Shown here: positions 22,543-33,960 of the stretch, in pieces
Layout: every line of letters starts with the position of its first letter
Numbering within the stretch: the stretch's first letter is position 1
Origin: Sorghum bicolor
Lineage: Eukaryota > Streptophyta > Magnoliopsida > Poales > Poaceae
Length of the DNA: 64,000 nucleotides
Reading direction: 5' to 3'
NCBI RefSeq assembly: GCF_000003195.3
Contig: NC_012871.2
Coordinates: 9,101,997 to 9,165,996, forward strand
Notes under the pieces: model-generated
What the model was told of the DNA's origin: nothing
Seen by the model: only the letters and a program-made list of their open reading frames with translations
Database searches by the model: none
Translations under genes and position numbers: made by a program

Positions 22543-25146
22543 CACCCCAGTCCGCCTTAGATCAGAAATGCCGAGGCCGCCCAAATCCTTTGGTCGGCAG
22601 ACTAGGGGCCAGGCGACCTTGCATTTGCCCCCAGCGACGCTATTTGTACCTGTCCAGATGAAAGATCGTCGCTGTTTGTCGATGGCGTCGATAGCCCACG
22701 GCGATAGGCAGAGGGCAATTGATGTGTGAATCGGGATTGCCGACATGGTCGCCTTGACAAGCGCAGTGCAACCAGCAACATTCAAAAGATTGCCGTTCCA
22801 GCCGAGAATTCTGGCTGCAACCTTATCGATCAGCGGCTGCTCCTCTGAACATCTCAGCATGTATATAGATAGCGGGACGCCCAGGTAGCGGCAGGGGAAA
22901 CCTTCAATCACTCAGACCAGCACCTGACGGACCCGATTGAGGTCAGTCTCAGCACAATGCAGCGGCGTCACGACACTTTTTTCTAGGTTGGCAAAGAGGC
23001 CTGAGGCACGCCCAAAGATGGATAGTGAGGCTTTGACAGCTTGCAAGTCATGTTGTAGCGGCTTGAGGAACAACACCAGGTCATCAGCATATAAGTTCAC
23101 CCTTGATCCCATACGACCTTGGATCGGTGCAAGGTGCCCAGTCTTCTCAACCCAATGCAGCAGATTGTTGAATACCTCCATAGCAAGCACAAATAACATA
23201 GGTGACAGGGGATCGCCCTGGCGAAGACCTCTTGCATGGCATATCCGGTGCCCAGGTCGGCCATTGAGCATAATTTTAGTGCTTGCAGACGACAGCACAA
23301 TGGAGACCTAGTTCCGCCAACGCTGCCCAAAGCCCATATGACGTAGCACGTCTAGGAGGAACGTACAGGCTAAGGTGTCGAAGGCTTTGGCAATATCAAT
23401 CTTCAGCAGCAAACAGGGATTATGGCGCTGGTGCAATGCTTTACAAGTGAGCTGCACACTGCGAAAATTGTCGTGAATGCTCCTGCCTTTTATGAACGCA
23501 CTTTGGTTGCTATGCACCAACCGGTCGAGGACGGTGGCCAGACGTCGTGGCAAACACTTAGTGATCAACTTCCCAAAGCTATGGATCAAACTAATAGGTC
23601 TGTAGTCCTTGATGACCGCTGGGTTGTTCTTTTTCTTGAGTAGGATCATATAGGCATCATTCAAGTGGTGGAAGCTTCTGTAGTCTAACGACCAGAATGC
23701 ATTGACAGCAAGCATGACATCGTGCTTGATGATATCCCAAGCTCTTTTATAGAACAAGGTTGTGAAGCCATTAGGCCCCGGCGCCTTGTCGTTAGGCATG
23801 TCATTGATGACTCCCCAAACTTCGCCCTCAGTGAACGGTACCTCCAAGTCATCCAGAGGCAGCGATGGTACTCCAATGGCTACCATGTTGGTCCTCGTAG
23901 ACCGCTCAAAATGCACACCCAGGATCCCGTTATAGTACTCAAACAGCGCATCAGCCATGCCTCGATCAGAGATAATTTCTATGCCCTCAACAGACAGGGA
24001 CTCGATGCGGCTCTTCCTTCCCCGATGACATGCCTGAAGGTGGTAGAACTTTGTGTTAGCATCACCTTCGGCCAAAAAGAGAAATCTGGACTTTTGTCTG
24101 GCTAGTGTGCGAGCAAGGGAAGCGAGGCCCAGCACTTGTAACTTAAGTGAACGACGCAGCTCAGCCTCCCAGGGGAGCAACGCCCTGCTATCTTGCTCAG
24201 CGTCGAATGCTAGGATGACCTCCCTCACCAGCGCCAGCTGTAACCTGATGCTTCCAACCTTTTTGCTGCTCCAGCTCTTTAGGGCCTTAGCTACGTTCCG
24301 GAGTTTGTGATCCAGCACCCTGCATGGGTCCGCACCCTCCGGGTAGGACTCCCAGGCACTGGCAACCACTTCGTCAAAGCCTGGGATGCACACCTAGTAT
24401 GGTTGGAAGATGAAATGACGCTTGGCCTCCGAGGCCTCTAGTACATGCAGCAGCAACGGGCAGTGATCGGAGCAATCTGTGGATAGTGGCTTAAGCACAT
24501 GATTCGGGAACGCCGTAAGCTAATCCGCCATTACGAACACCCTGTCCAACAGCACCAAGGTCGGTTGTTCTCGCTCGTTAGACCAGGTGTATTTCCTACC
24601 AACCAGGAATATCTCATCCAGTCTTGCTTGATTAAGAAAAGCTCGAAAACGACGCATACAATGACGGTCCATCCTGTCATTGTTCTTGTCCTGCGCTCGG
24701 TAAACCATATTAAAATCCCCACATAGCATCCACGGTCCCGACACCGTGGCTCCGAACTGCCTTAACTCAGCCAGGAACGCCACCTTGTCCGTGTCCGACT
24801 GCAGTCTGTAGACGACCGTAATCCACCAAGGCGTCGCCAAGGAAGAGCCAGAGATCTTGGCATTGAGTGAATGCAGACCCCTTGAAACATCCGAAACCGC
24901 CCAAAAGTCGCACCGCCAAGCCAGGAGAACCCCTCCCGCCGAACCCACAGACGCAAGAAACACATAGTCAAAGGATGGTCCTAGAAGTTCCAGAGCCAAA
25001 GTGTTATAGATTCCGGAGAGCTTAGTATCCTGCAGACACACCAAGGAAGGTTTGTGACAAACTAGACACTCCCAAACCACATTACGACATGCACGGCTAT
25101 TGAGGCCGTGGACATTCCACACAAGGCAATTGAAGTTTGTAGCCAT
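22543..25146 (-). pseudogene. LINE ORF2: endonuclease and reverse transcriptase
   Basis: ORF2 begins at about 25146 with an APE-type endonuclease (MATNFNCLVWNVHGLNSR, LVCLQDTKLSG, CGDFNMV); it nicks target DNA in L1 retrotransposition. The usual catalytic ET(K) is DT(K) here. The frame breaks near 24520 and resumes at 24393 with the RT domain: KAPGPNGFTTLFYK, PISLIHSFGKLITK, then after another shift (23298) GLRQGDPLSPMLF and the catalytic YADDLVLF, and the thumb region to 22543. The gypsy insertion cuts it at RRTGV; the remainder is at 15200. At least three frameshifts or stops make it inactive. Confidence 0.85.
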
Positions 25147-25191
25147 CTAGAAAACCAATGAGCAACACATAGGAGATCAGCAGCTGCGACG

Positions 25192-28100
25192 TTACACCAT
25201 GCCGTCCCCCAAATCCGCCAAATCCAAGCTCATGGACGGTAGGTCGAGCCCGTCGTGCAGCAGCATTTGCAGGCAGTGCGGCTTCCTTGAGGTCATGCTA
25301 CCTTGAAAGGCTTTCCTAAACCTTTCTTCGACCTCTGCGTCCGGTGCCCCCTCATCCACAGGAGAACCCAACTTTTTAAGGAGTAGGTTTTGAGCCTGCC
25401 TTGTCGTGTTTGGCGCCCGTGGGCCTGCAGCGATCCGGCCGCTCTGTCTCAAGGAATGTACAGAGACAGGCGTCCTTGCCCGTCGTAGCCGAGGCCTCAG
25501 ACATAGGATCGACGTTTGTAGCGGCAGGCACACCTCAGCCTCTAGGGCATTTTGGACAACACTGTCCTGTGCCAACTGATTTCCCCTGGCCATTTGATCC
25601 TCCATGTGCTCCTCACCCTCAAGCACTTGAACATCATCCCCAGACACATGAACATCCATGTGTGTGATAGGGGACCGGTCCTGAGTTGTGGGGTGGTGTG
25701 GATGAGATGACTGAAGGCGTGGACCAAGGAGCTTGACCTCGGCCATGTCTGCCCACCAGTCCACAGCGGTAGCTGAAACAACATCCTCCGCAAGCTGGGG
25801 TATTTGAAGACTAATCCCCATCATCAGCAAGTGTGGTGCGACATTGATGAATCGCCCCACCACACCAACGTGGCCAGAGGCAGCGCTTCGCATCACCACC
25901 AGAGATGGAGAGGCCCATCCGATGGTTCTTCCTAGCGTACGCAGGGAGATTGGACTTCCCGGCGTGCGAGGAGGGGTTTGGCACGGCGTGAAGAGCCCAG
26001 CGGAGCTCCTGAGCAGGCATCTGACCGCTCCAACCAAAATCGTTGGGCACAGCACATCCGCCGTCGGCGATGAACGCTGCAACAGAGCGAATCTAGGCTG
26101 ATAATTGTTATAGTTGCTATCGGGGGAGTCGTCTTCACTGTCCCTACGAGGGGTTGGCCAGTCGTCCACATCTGGTCTGCTACTAGCGCCCCCACCATCG
26201 CTCCCATCACCTGGATCATTGTCGCCGTCACCCGGAATGTCACCACCGTCATTGTCGGACCCCCCATCCTAGAACGCGACTAAGCGCATGCGCACCAGAT
26301 AGGTCAAACCTGGGAGCGACGGGCGTCCCTCATCAGCAACGCCCCGAACAAGAGGCTCCGGGATGAAAATATGATATTCGTCATTGATAAGCGCCGGTCT
26401 TGCGCACCAAGCAGTGACAAAGAACTCGCGATCATCACCTTCCGCTGTGTCTCTGAGATTGGTGAGCTCAACGTTTGCGCAGGCGGCCCCGAGGATAGCC
26501 TGCACAGTGTCCACGCTTTGCGCGTGCAGCGGAAGACACGATATCCCGACCAGCACTCGGAAGCGGAACAAATCCGTGGTGGCCATTGACGTCCATCGTC
26601 AAGGGCGCCACACGAGGGGCAGCAGCGCTCCCCCCGGCCTGGATGCCAGAACATGCTCCCGGTCGCCATCTCTGCGGAAACGAATGACAAAGTCCTCCGG
26701 GAAATGGCGACGGACATCCACCTCGTCAGCTGTGATCTCAAAACGATTGAAGAGGTAGCTCTAGATCATCGCTGTAGAGACATGCGGTCATGTCCCGCCG
26801 ACAATCACGACCAGCGCACGGGCAAGCAAGTCTTCTGCCTCCTGGATGGACGCCACCCGCGGAATGACGACTAGTGAACGCAGGCGCCGATCAACAGGAG
26901 TGCCAACACCAGACGGGCCATCATCAAGAATGGGCTAAGCCGATGAGGAAGCCGTTGGCGTCGGCACGGACGTCCGCGGCGGCGAACGCCTCCGCGGCGC
27001 CCCCCCGACGAGATGGCGAAGGCTGACCTGACGGCCGCCGAGAAGGACGCCGCGACGGCGAAGACCGCGAAGTCTGCCTCAAAGGCTGCGCCTGCGACGG
27101 AGGTGGTGGAGGTGGTGGAGGCGGTGGTGGAGGCGGGGTTGGCGGGGCGTAGCAACGAGGCACCGAGGTTGAGCGTCCGGTGGAGACCGACGTGGCCGAG
27201 CAGGTGTCGTCAGGGCTCCTCCCCTACGAAGGCGTAGTGCGCTGCCAGACACGACGACCTCCAGATGAAAGCGTGGTGCGCTGCCAGACACGACGACCTC
27301 CAGATGAAAGCGTGGGCGACCGCCCCCGCTTGAAGCCCACCGCGTCCGCGCGCGGCGGCAGAGGGCAGCTTGCTGCGAAGTGGCCTTCCGACCGACAGTT
27401 GTAGCACCTAGCCGGGAAGGGATAGTTCACCTTGATGTGGTCGGCAGCCAGGCAGTTGAAGCAGAGTCTGGCCAGCCCGCCCAGCACGGGTCGGGGGGAC
27501 CTCTGAGGCGAGCTGGATGGCGAAGGCCGATACCCAGCCCTACGACTGCAGACCAGGTAGAATCCGTCTACATCAGGGACCCCCAATGGACGCGTCGGAT
27601 GCGTAGAAGGGGAGGCCGGGCAGGTGAAAGCCCTAGTTTGGTTTTGTATAATTGATGAAACCCTAGTACTAACCTCTATACTAAGTGTGTGTAGACTTAA
27701 TGAGGCTGGTACATGCCAAGTGATAGAGCAAGAGATGATCATGGTGATGACCACAAGATGATCAAGTGCTCAACTTGGAAAAGAAGAAAGAGAAAAAAAC
27801 CTTTGAAGATCAAGGCAAAGGTATTGCTTAGGGTTTTGGTTTTGGTGATCAAGACACCATAGAGGATGTGATCACATTTAGGATAGATAGTCGTACTATA
27901 AAGAGAGGAATTCTTTGGCTAAGCGGTTATCAAGTGCCACTAGGTGTCTTTGTTCATATGCATGCATTTAGAACCTAGTGAGCTAACTTAACTCCTTCGA
28001 AGAAAATGATTGTGAAATTGCTAACACACGTGCACATGTTGTTTTACACATTGTGGTGTTGGCACACTTTGAGAAGAAGGTGGAGTTTGAAGGGTAGAGA

Positions 28101-29867
28101 GAGGATGGGTTCCTCTCTCCCTCGGCGCTTTTTGAGAAAATGAAGTACATATTTTCTATTACGCCGGTGGGAAATTTGGAGAAGTCGCGAGAGTGTTCCT
28201 CGCTGAGAAACATTCACCGGACGCTGGCCGTTGAGGCACCGGACGCAGAGGCTGTGCGTCCAGTGTGCTGTGGTGCTAGGGTTAAGCACCAGATGGTGAG
28301 CACCGGACGCAGGGTAGCTCCAGTTCATGTGTCCGGTACTATCTGACTTCGGCGAGTAAACCTGACTGGAAGCACAAAAAGCGTCCGGTGTTTGCCTCCG
28401 GTGGCCTGCGAGTTTGCAGACCTCTCTGTGTTTAAGACTGGTGTGCACCGGACGTGTCCGGTTCCAACTTGACCGCGTCCGGTGCTTTACAGGTTACCGT
28501 TAGATTCCGACGCGTGAGATTCAAAAGGCGACACGTGGCTGTTTCTAGAGCACCGGACGCAGGGTTGAGCGTCCGGTGCCTCCTGTTGAGCGTCCGGTGA
28601 CCCCGTATTTCACCCAGTGAAAGAGCCAACGGCTCTATTTGTATGAGGGGCTTATAAATACATGTTGGCCGGCTTGGGGCTTACTATCTTGGCATTCTAG
28701 CATACTTGACATACTTGTAAGCCTAAGCAAACACCTCCCACTCATCTCCTTCATAGATTAAACATCTTTGTGAGATTGGGAGTGATTCCAAGTGCATTTG
28801 CTTGAGTCATTGCATCTAGTGGCACTTGGGGATCGTTCTATCTGCGGTTTTCTTGTTACTCTTGGTGGTTGTCGCCACCTAGACGGCTTGGAGTAGCGGA
28901 GGAGCATTGGCACGAGTTGGTGATTGTTCGTGGCCATCTCTCTGTGATTGTGAGGGGTCTTGTACCTTCCCCGGTGGAGAGCCGAAAGGTAACTCTAGTA
29001 AAGTGCTCGTGTCATTGAGTTACCTCACTTGTGGGTAGGTTCTTGCGGTGTCCTAGTGAGGACGAGGTTCGTGCTACACCTCTTAGCCACCGAACCACCA
29101 AGTTGGTCGACACAACGGGGACGTAGCGTGCCGGCAAGCACGTGAACCTCGGGAGAAAATTGTGTGTCTCCATTGTGATTGTTCATTGGATTTCCCCCGG
29201 TGATTGGACTTCATATTATTGATTGGTTCATCCCCTCTATGCGGTGGTATAAAGATCAAACCATCTCATTTTACATTCCCGTAAACTAGAGTAGCTTACT
29301 TGTTTAGAAACTTTGGGTAGCTTTCTAGTATAAGTAGTGACATAGCTCTTGTGTGCCTAGTGATTATATCAACTAGAATTGTTGGATATGTGGCTTGCAA
29401 ACACCCCTTTAGAGCTAGAGCAAAAAGCTTCGCTTTGTTATTCACTAACCTCTTGCTATAGTGAGTTTGTAGATTTTTAAATAGGCTATTCACCCCCCTC
29501 TAGCCATATTAGGACCTTTCAGTAGGAGGGGGGGCTCCAGCGCCTTGGGCCGCCCCGCATCTGCACGCCTTGCAGCTGCCATGAACCCCTCTGGCTCACG
29601 GCACGCCCTCCTGTGCCAACGAGCGCAACGACGCCCCGCCACAGCCGAGGCCACGACCTTCCCCTTCCCCGGGACAGGGGTCGGCGGAGAAGAGTCCTCG
29701 TCAGAGTAATCCTCCGAGTCACTGAGGGCAACCCACCCCTCAGGACCACGGGCGAGGACAAACTCTCTGAGGAGGCCCAGTGATTCATCGAAGAACTCTT
29801 CCGACGGCGGCAGATCTGAATCAGCAACCTCAGCCCACACAGCGCGACTAGGCGAACCGCCCTCCAT
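25192..29867 (-). pseudogene. LINE ORF1 (gag-like, zinc-knuckle RNA-binding protein), broken
   Basis: ORF1 starts at 29867 (MEGGSPSRAVWAEVAD) and runs to 29527, where solo LTR B interrupts it. It resumes at about 27619 with PDVDGFYLVCSRR, two CCHC-type knuckles and an Arg/Ser-rich stretch. The first knuckle, CFNCLAADHIKVNY, has lost its final Cys; the second, CYNCRSEGHFAASC, is complete. Frames at 26269-26741 and 25192-26169 hold its C-terminal half, including DGAPDAEVEERFRKAF. L1 ORF1 proteins coat the LINE RNA. Several frameshifts are present. The reading frame across the LTR B site does not rejoin exactly by my reading. Confidence 0.7.
27625..29521 (+). mobile_element. Copia solo LTR B (same family as LTR A, opposite orientation)
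   Basis: The 1897-bp segment starts TGAAAGCCCTAG and ends GGACCTTTCA. The flanking 5-mers are gcagg and gtagg, a target duplication with one mismatch. It contains the same GCGTCCGGTG cluster (28210-28610) as LTR A. No internal retrotransposon sequence remains. It lies inside LINE ORF1. Confidence 0.88.
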
Positions 29868-30034
29868 CAGGGCAGCCGGCGGCGGAGGCAGCAGGCGTTG
29901 GTGGCTTAGATCTGGAGCAGCGCACGGGGGGGGGAGGCTTGGGGAGAAAGGCTGCGGGAAGGCCAGGAAGGGTGGCCGAGGACGGCGGAGCTAGAGCAGC
30001 ACCGGGGGCGGGGGGTGACGGCGGCGGGGACGCT

Positions 30035-30829
30035 CCTCTCACACTTGTTCTGATATTCTCGGTACTAATCATATTCTCGTCCTTAGTACAGGTTGCCCTG
30101 CTGAGTGACAACAAGAGGGAGGGGATCTCGGAGTTGATGAGGGCGATGGACGAGATGAAGAAGGCCGCAAAGGTTGATTTATGCCACCTTGAATTTGTTC
30201 TGTCTCCGGTCATAGGAGCGAAAAGTTTCCCTCAGTTCACCCTGGTTCCTTTCAATATGGAAAATACTGCACCTAGTGATCAGAGAGTTCCCATCACCGA
30301 AGTTCCTCCTGTTCCTGCTTCAGCTATACCTTTGGACACAGTTTCAATCTTCGGTTGTGGGTAAAATGGTGTAAAACCTTTTTCGATGTCTATGATATTG
30401 ATCCTCATCTCTGGGTTAAGGTCGCGTCGATGCACTTAGTTCGATCAGCTGCTCTCTGAATTTGAATTCGGATGCTTTTTATTCTTGCTGTTTCTAATAG
30501 ATTCGACAAAGATGAGCATAACCACCTACTCAAGCACTTCTTTCATACTAAGCAAACTGCAACTGTTTCAGAATCTGTTGAGCCAAAAGTTGGTGCACAA
30601 TGTCACTTAACTGCTCAACAGATTCTGAAAGCTGTGGAGCTGCGGAGCTGTTCGGCCGTACCGTTGAGGATCCCATCGATGTCACTTAACTGTTCAACTG
30701 ATTCAGTCATAACCAATAGATTTGTCGATGGCCTGAGCGGGAGCCACCCACGGCCGCCCTCGTCGGCTCCCATCATCAACACGTTCGACTAACGTCAAAC
30801 ATATATAGTAAGTAGTCCTATGCTACTAT
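30035..30829 (+). other. Unidentified coding-like stretch upstream of MITEs
   Basis: A plus-strand frame at about 30090-30364 reads VALLSDNKREGISELMRAM, then MKKAAKVDLCHLEF and a Pro-rich end. A second at 30472-30792 opens MLFILAVSNRFDKDEHNH. A possible splice acceptor (gtacag) precedes the first. I recognise neither. They could be exons of a decayed gene or a captured fragment. Nothing links them to the UGT downstream. Confidence 0.25.
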
Positions 30830-31072
30830 GGCCTTGTTTAGTTCCAAAAAATTTTACAAAATCGACACGGTAGCACTTTCGTTTGTATTTGATAAAAATT
30901 GTCCAATCATAGACTAAATAGGCTCAAAAGATTCGTCTCGTCAATTTCGACCAAACTGTGCAATTAGTTTTTATTTTCATCTATATTTAATACTCCATGC
31001 ATGTGTCCAAAGATTCGATGTGACGGGGAATCTGAAAAATTTTGCAAAATTTTTTGGAAACTAAACAAGGCC
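30830..31072. mobile_element. MITE, GGCCTTGTTTAGTT family (copy 4, intact ends)
   Basis: It runs from ggccttgtttagttcc to ggaaactaaacaaggcc, a 14-bp-plus terminal inverted repeat. The interior has the shared gattcgtctcgtcaattt and attcgatgtgacgg blocks. Confidence 0.9.
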
Positions 31073-31078
31073 TATTCA

Positions 31079-31309
31079 GGTCTTGTTTAGTTGACAAAAA
31101 TTTTGGATTTTAGGTGCTGTAGCAATTTCGTTTGTTTGTAACAAATATTGTCTAATTATAGACTAATTAAGGTTAAAAGATTCATCTCGCAATTTACAGT
31201 CAAACTGTGTAATTAGTTTTTATTTTTATCTAAATTTAATATTCCATACATATACTGTAAAATTTAAAGTAACGGAGAATCTTGAATTTTTTTTAAACTA
31301 AACAAGGCC
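31079..31309. mobile_element. MITE, GGCCTTGTTTAGTT family (copy 5, intact ends)
   Basis: It runs from ggtcttgtttagttg to aaactaaacaaggcc and lies only six bases from copy 4. Its right end is about 170 bases before the start codon of the second UGT, so it forms part of that promoter. Confidence 0.88.
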
Positions 31310-31480
31310 TCAGCTGTTGAACCTTTGTGTCCTTGTCGCTTGTCGGGTCGGGTGCATGCATCACCTTAAAATACACTGTTCGCATCCAAAGACAAATACT
31401 GACCGATGGGCCTACGACTTTGAAAAATTTGATATCACTAACTGGTGAGCTTCTCAGCTACCATCACTCTGCCGGCGGCA

Positions 31481-32966
31481 ATGGCCGGACAAGAAGAGCA
31501 TCGCGACGGCAGCTCCCACCGCCGCCAAGTCGTCCTCTTCTCCCTGCCATTCCAGGGCCACCTGAACCCCATGCTCAAGCTCGCGGCGGTCCTCCACGCT
31601 CATGGCCTCGGAGTCACCGTCCTCCACACGGACTTCAACGCTCCGGACCCCGCGCGCCACCCGGAGCTCACCTTCGTCCCCATCCACGAGACGCTCCGAG
31701 ACGAGGCCACCTCCCCGGACTCCGACATCCTCGCGAAGCTGCTGTCCCTGAACGCCGCCTGCGAGGCGCCCTTCCGGCAGGCCCTCGCGTCGCTGCTGCT
31801 GCTGCGGCGGCGGCGCGGCCACGACGTCGCGTGCGCGGTGGTCGACGGGCAGTGCTACGCCGCGCTGCGCGCCGCCGGCCAGCTCGGCGTCCCCGTGCTC
31901 GCGCTCCGGACGGACAGCGCCGCCGCGCTGCGCAACATGCTCGCGTACCCGCGCCTGCGCGACGCCGGCTACCTTCCCGTCAAAGGCAAGCAAATTACTC
32001 TCCTTTCCACCCCAACTGGGATTTCGCGAGCTCACCGTCACGCAGTCAGGAACTCAGGCGTTGACCTGACCTGCAGAGGAGCAGCTGGATGAGGCGGTGC
32101 CGGACCTGGAGCCGCTCCGCGTGCGAGACCTGATCCGCGTCGACGGCTGCGGCGTAGACGAGATGTGCAGCTTCGTCGCCGGCGTCGCCGACGCCACTGG
32201 AGCCTCGGTGTCCGGCATCGTCATCAACACGTTCGAGGCGATCGAGGCGTCGGAGCTCGCCAAGATCCGGCGAGAGCTGCCCCTCCCTGCCTTCGCCATC
32301 GGCCCCCTGCACTTGCTGTCGTCGTCCCAGGATTCGGCGGAGCAGAGCCTGTACACTCCCGACCTCAGCTGCCTGGCTTGGCTGGACGCGCAGCCGGCGG
32401 CGCGCTCCGTCCTGTACGTGAGCCTCGGGAGCCTGGCCTGCGTCGACCGCGGCGTGTTCGAGGAGATGGCGTGGGGGCTGGCCGGAAGCGGTGTGCCGTT
32501 CCTGTGGGTTGTCCGGCCGGGCTCGGTCACCGGCACCGGCGGCGGCGGCGGCGAGGAGGTTCCACCATTGCCGGACGGGTTCAACGAGGAGGTCAGGAAC
32601 AGAGGGAAGATCGTCACTTGGGCTCCGCAAAGAGAGGTCTTGGCGCACGCCGCCATTGGTGCGTTCTGGACGCACTGTGGATGGAACTCGATACTGGAGA
32701 GCGTCTGCGGAGGCGTGCCCATGCTTGTGCAGCCATGCTTCGCGGACCAGATGGTGAACGCGAGATACGTCACGCGTGAGTGGGGCGTTGGGATGGAGGT
32801 CGGGGAAGAGATTGAGAGGGAGACGGTCGCCAAGGTGGTGACCAAAGTGATGGTTGGGGAAGATGGACCTCTGATGAGGGAGAAGGCGCGCCGTCTGCAG
32901 ATGCAGGCATCTGCTGCTACTAGCTCGGCCATGGACGGCCTAGTCCAGTACGTATTGTCCCTGTGA
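31481..32966 (+). CDS. Family-1 UDP-glycosyltransferase (UGT76-like) with one GC-AG intron
   Basis: Predicted UDP-sugar-dependent small-molecule glycosyltransferase, cytosolic. Exon 1 is 31481-31985 and exon 2 is 32077-32966; the 91-bp intron starts GCAAGC and ends CTGCAG. The join gives YLPVKEEQLDEAVPDLEPL, which aligns with the homologous stretch of the UGT at 4849 and keeps the frame. The product is 464 aa. Catalytic His27 is in FSLPFQGH and the partner Asp is probably in VVDGQCYA. The PSPG box (about 350-393) runs from WAPQREVLAH through THCGWNSI to ADQ. The start MAGQEE matches the paralogue's MAG start. If the intron is retained, translation stops at about 32090. The acceptor substrate is unknown; two MITEs lie directly upstream. 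Confidence 0.9.
31986..32076 (+). other. GC-AG intron of the second UGT
   Basis: The donor is AAAG|GCAAGC and the acceptor CTGCAG|AGG. Only this pair restores the UGT frame and the conserved EEQLDEAVPDL wording. No GT donor nearby gives an in-frame join. GC-AG is the commonest non-canonical U2 intron type. Confidence 0.8.
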
Positions 32967-33728
32967 ACAGAGAACATGTCAGAAATTTGATCGAGTCGGC
33001 ATGAATTGCAAGGTAATCAAGATCTGTTTGCAAATTCGTCGATTAAGGTTTTTTTTTTCTCTCGAGCAGGCCGTAGCCTGTTTTTTGTGGAATAATGTAA
33101 TGTGTCGTGGTCTCCAACTGTGAGCAAACTGAGATTGAAGGAAAGTAGTGTGTCTGCTTGGGTGCCCGAGAAGAGGGTTGCAGGGTTGGAATTGTTAGAA
33201 TAAATGGGCTTGGCCCAATAGAAATTCAAACGTTCCCATAAAAAAAATCTCAAAACCTATTTAATATTTATGCGAGCAAGAGAGAGGGAGTGAGAACCTT
33301 TAGTCTCACTCTCACCTTGTATAAAAAGTAGAGATATCCATGCATAAGTACATAAATCCTCTCCACTTCCTCAAGTCTTGTGTGAGAACACACATGTATT
33401 TTCATTTGCCTTGCTTCATGGGGCAAAGGGCATGGGCACGCGACACTTGGTGTATGGTCCTCCGAAACCCAGCTCTTTGCCTTGTGGGGGCACAACCTCT
33501 TTATGCAATTTAAGTTTTTGGTTATTCGTCATGCCAAAACACATCTAATCCAGCTATAGTTTTTATCTCTTTTCGTTGCTTGCTGCATTGCCACCAGTCT
33601 TTCCATCACGAGCTCCTGTGTGTACTGGCGATCAGGAGAGCAAGTCTCCAAAACCCTTGTCTCTGTGATACTGCACCAGGAGAGGATGAATATGGTTTTA
33701 GGGATGCACTTTTCGTGTGATTGCTCCC
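32967..33728. other. 3' flank of the UGT and spacer
   Basis: No gene is recognised. From about 33196, ttgttagaataaatggg followed by cttggccca resembles the start of an old LTR, but I cannot find its partner. The copia element at 33729 is inserted in this sequence, which resumes at 38657. Confidence 0.35.
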
Positions 33729-33948
33729 TATAAAATGAGGGAGAACGAGATAACCCTCGGGGTCTCTTGGCTGCATGTTAATATAGGTGAGGAAACGCCC
33801 CTCACGTGGCTTACAAGATAGATTACAATCTGTAGGTTGTTAGCAACTAACTACCTATACATACTCTAGCTGAACAATATGCTAACAACCTTGTTACAAA
33901 GATCCAGCCGAAGATACAGCCGAACTATAACAAACTCTATTTTTAACA
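33729..33948 (-). repeat. 3' LTR of the copia element
   Basis: On the minus strand it starts TGTTAAAAATAG and ends CATTTTATA. The final CA has mutated to TA compared with the 5' LTR. Confidence 0.92.
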
Positions 33949-33956
33949 CTCCCCTC
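33949..33956 (-). other. Polypurine tract of the copia element
   Basis: GAGGGGAG on the minus strand directly abuts the 3' LTR. It primes plus-strand synthesis. Confidence 0.8.
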
Positions 33957-33960
33957 AATC

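Larger units (their letters stand above)
12180..30030 (-). mobile_element. Large L1-type LINE (minus strand) split by three nested LTR insertions
   Basis: The 3' end is the poly-T run at 12180-12187, which is the poly-A tail on the coding strand. The 5' end is near 30030 and is not sharply defined. In element order it has an ORF1 (start 29867) with zinc-knuckle motifs at about 27360-27450, then ORF2 with endonuclease, reverse transcriptase and a zinc-binding C-terminal domain. Removing the solo LTRs (12243-14160, 27625-29521) and the gypsy element (15201-22542) leaves about 6.7 kb, a normal L1 length. Across the gypsy site the ORF2 frame rejoins exactly once one 5-bp duplication is removed. 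I found no target duplication for the LINE itself. Confidence 0.85.

Noticed and set aside
26871..27291. Pro-rich and Ala-rich plus and minus ORFs as separate genes
   Set aside because: They overlap LINE ORF1 sequence with zinc knuckles and are frameshifted pieces or shadows of it.
31327..32064. 245-aa alternative-frame ORF with Arg/Pro-rich sequence
   Set aside because: It is a shadow of UGT exon 1 in another frame. The true frame contains FSLPFQGH and joins to the PSPG exon.
33196..33728. Old LTR beginning TGTTAGAATAAATGGGC
   Set aside because: The start resembles an LTR, but I could not find a matching end, second copy, primer site or target duplication.
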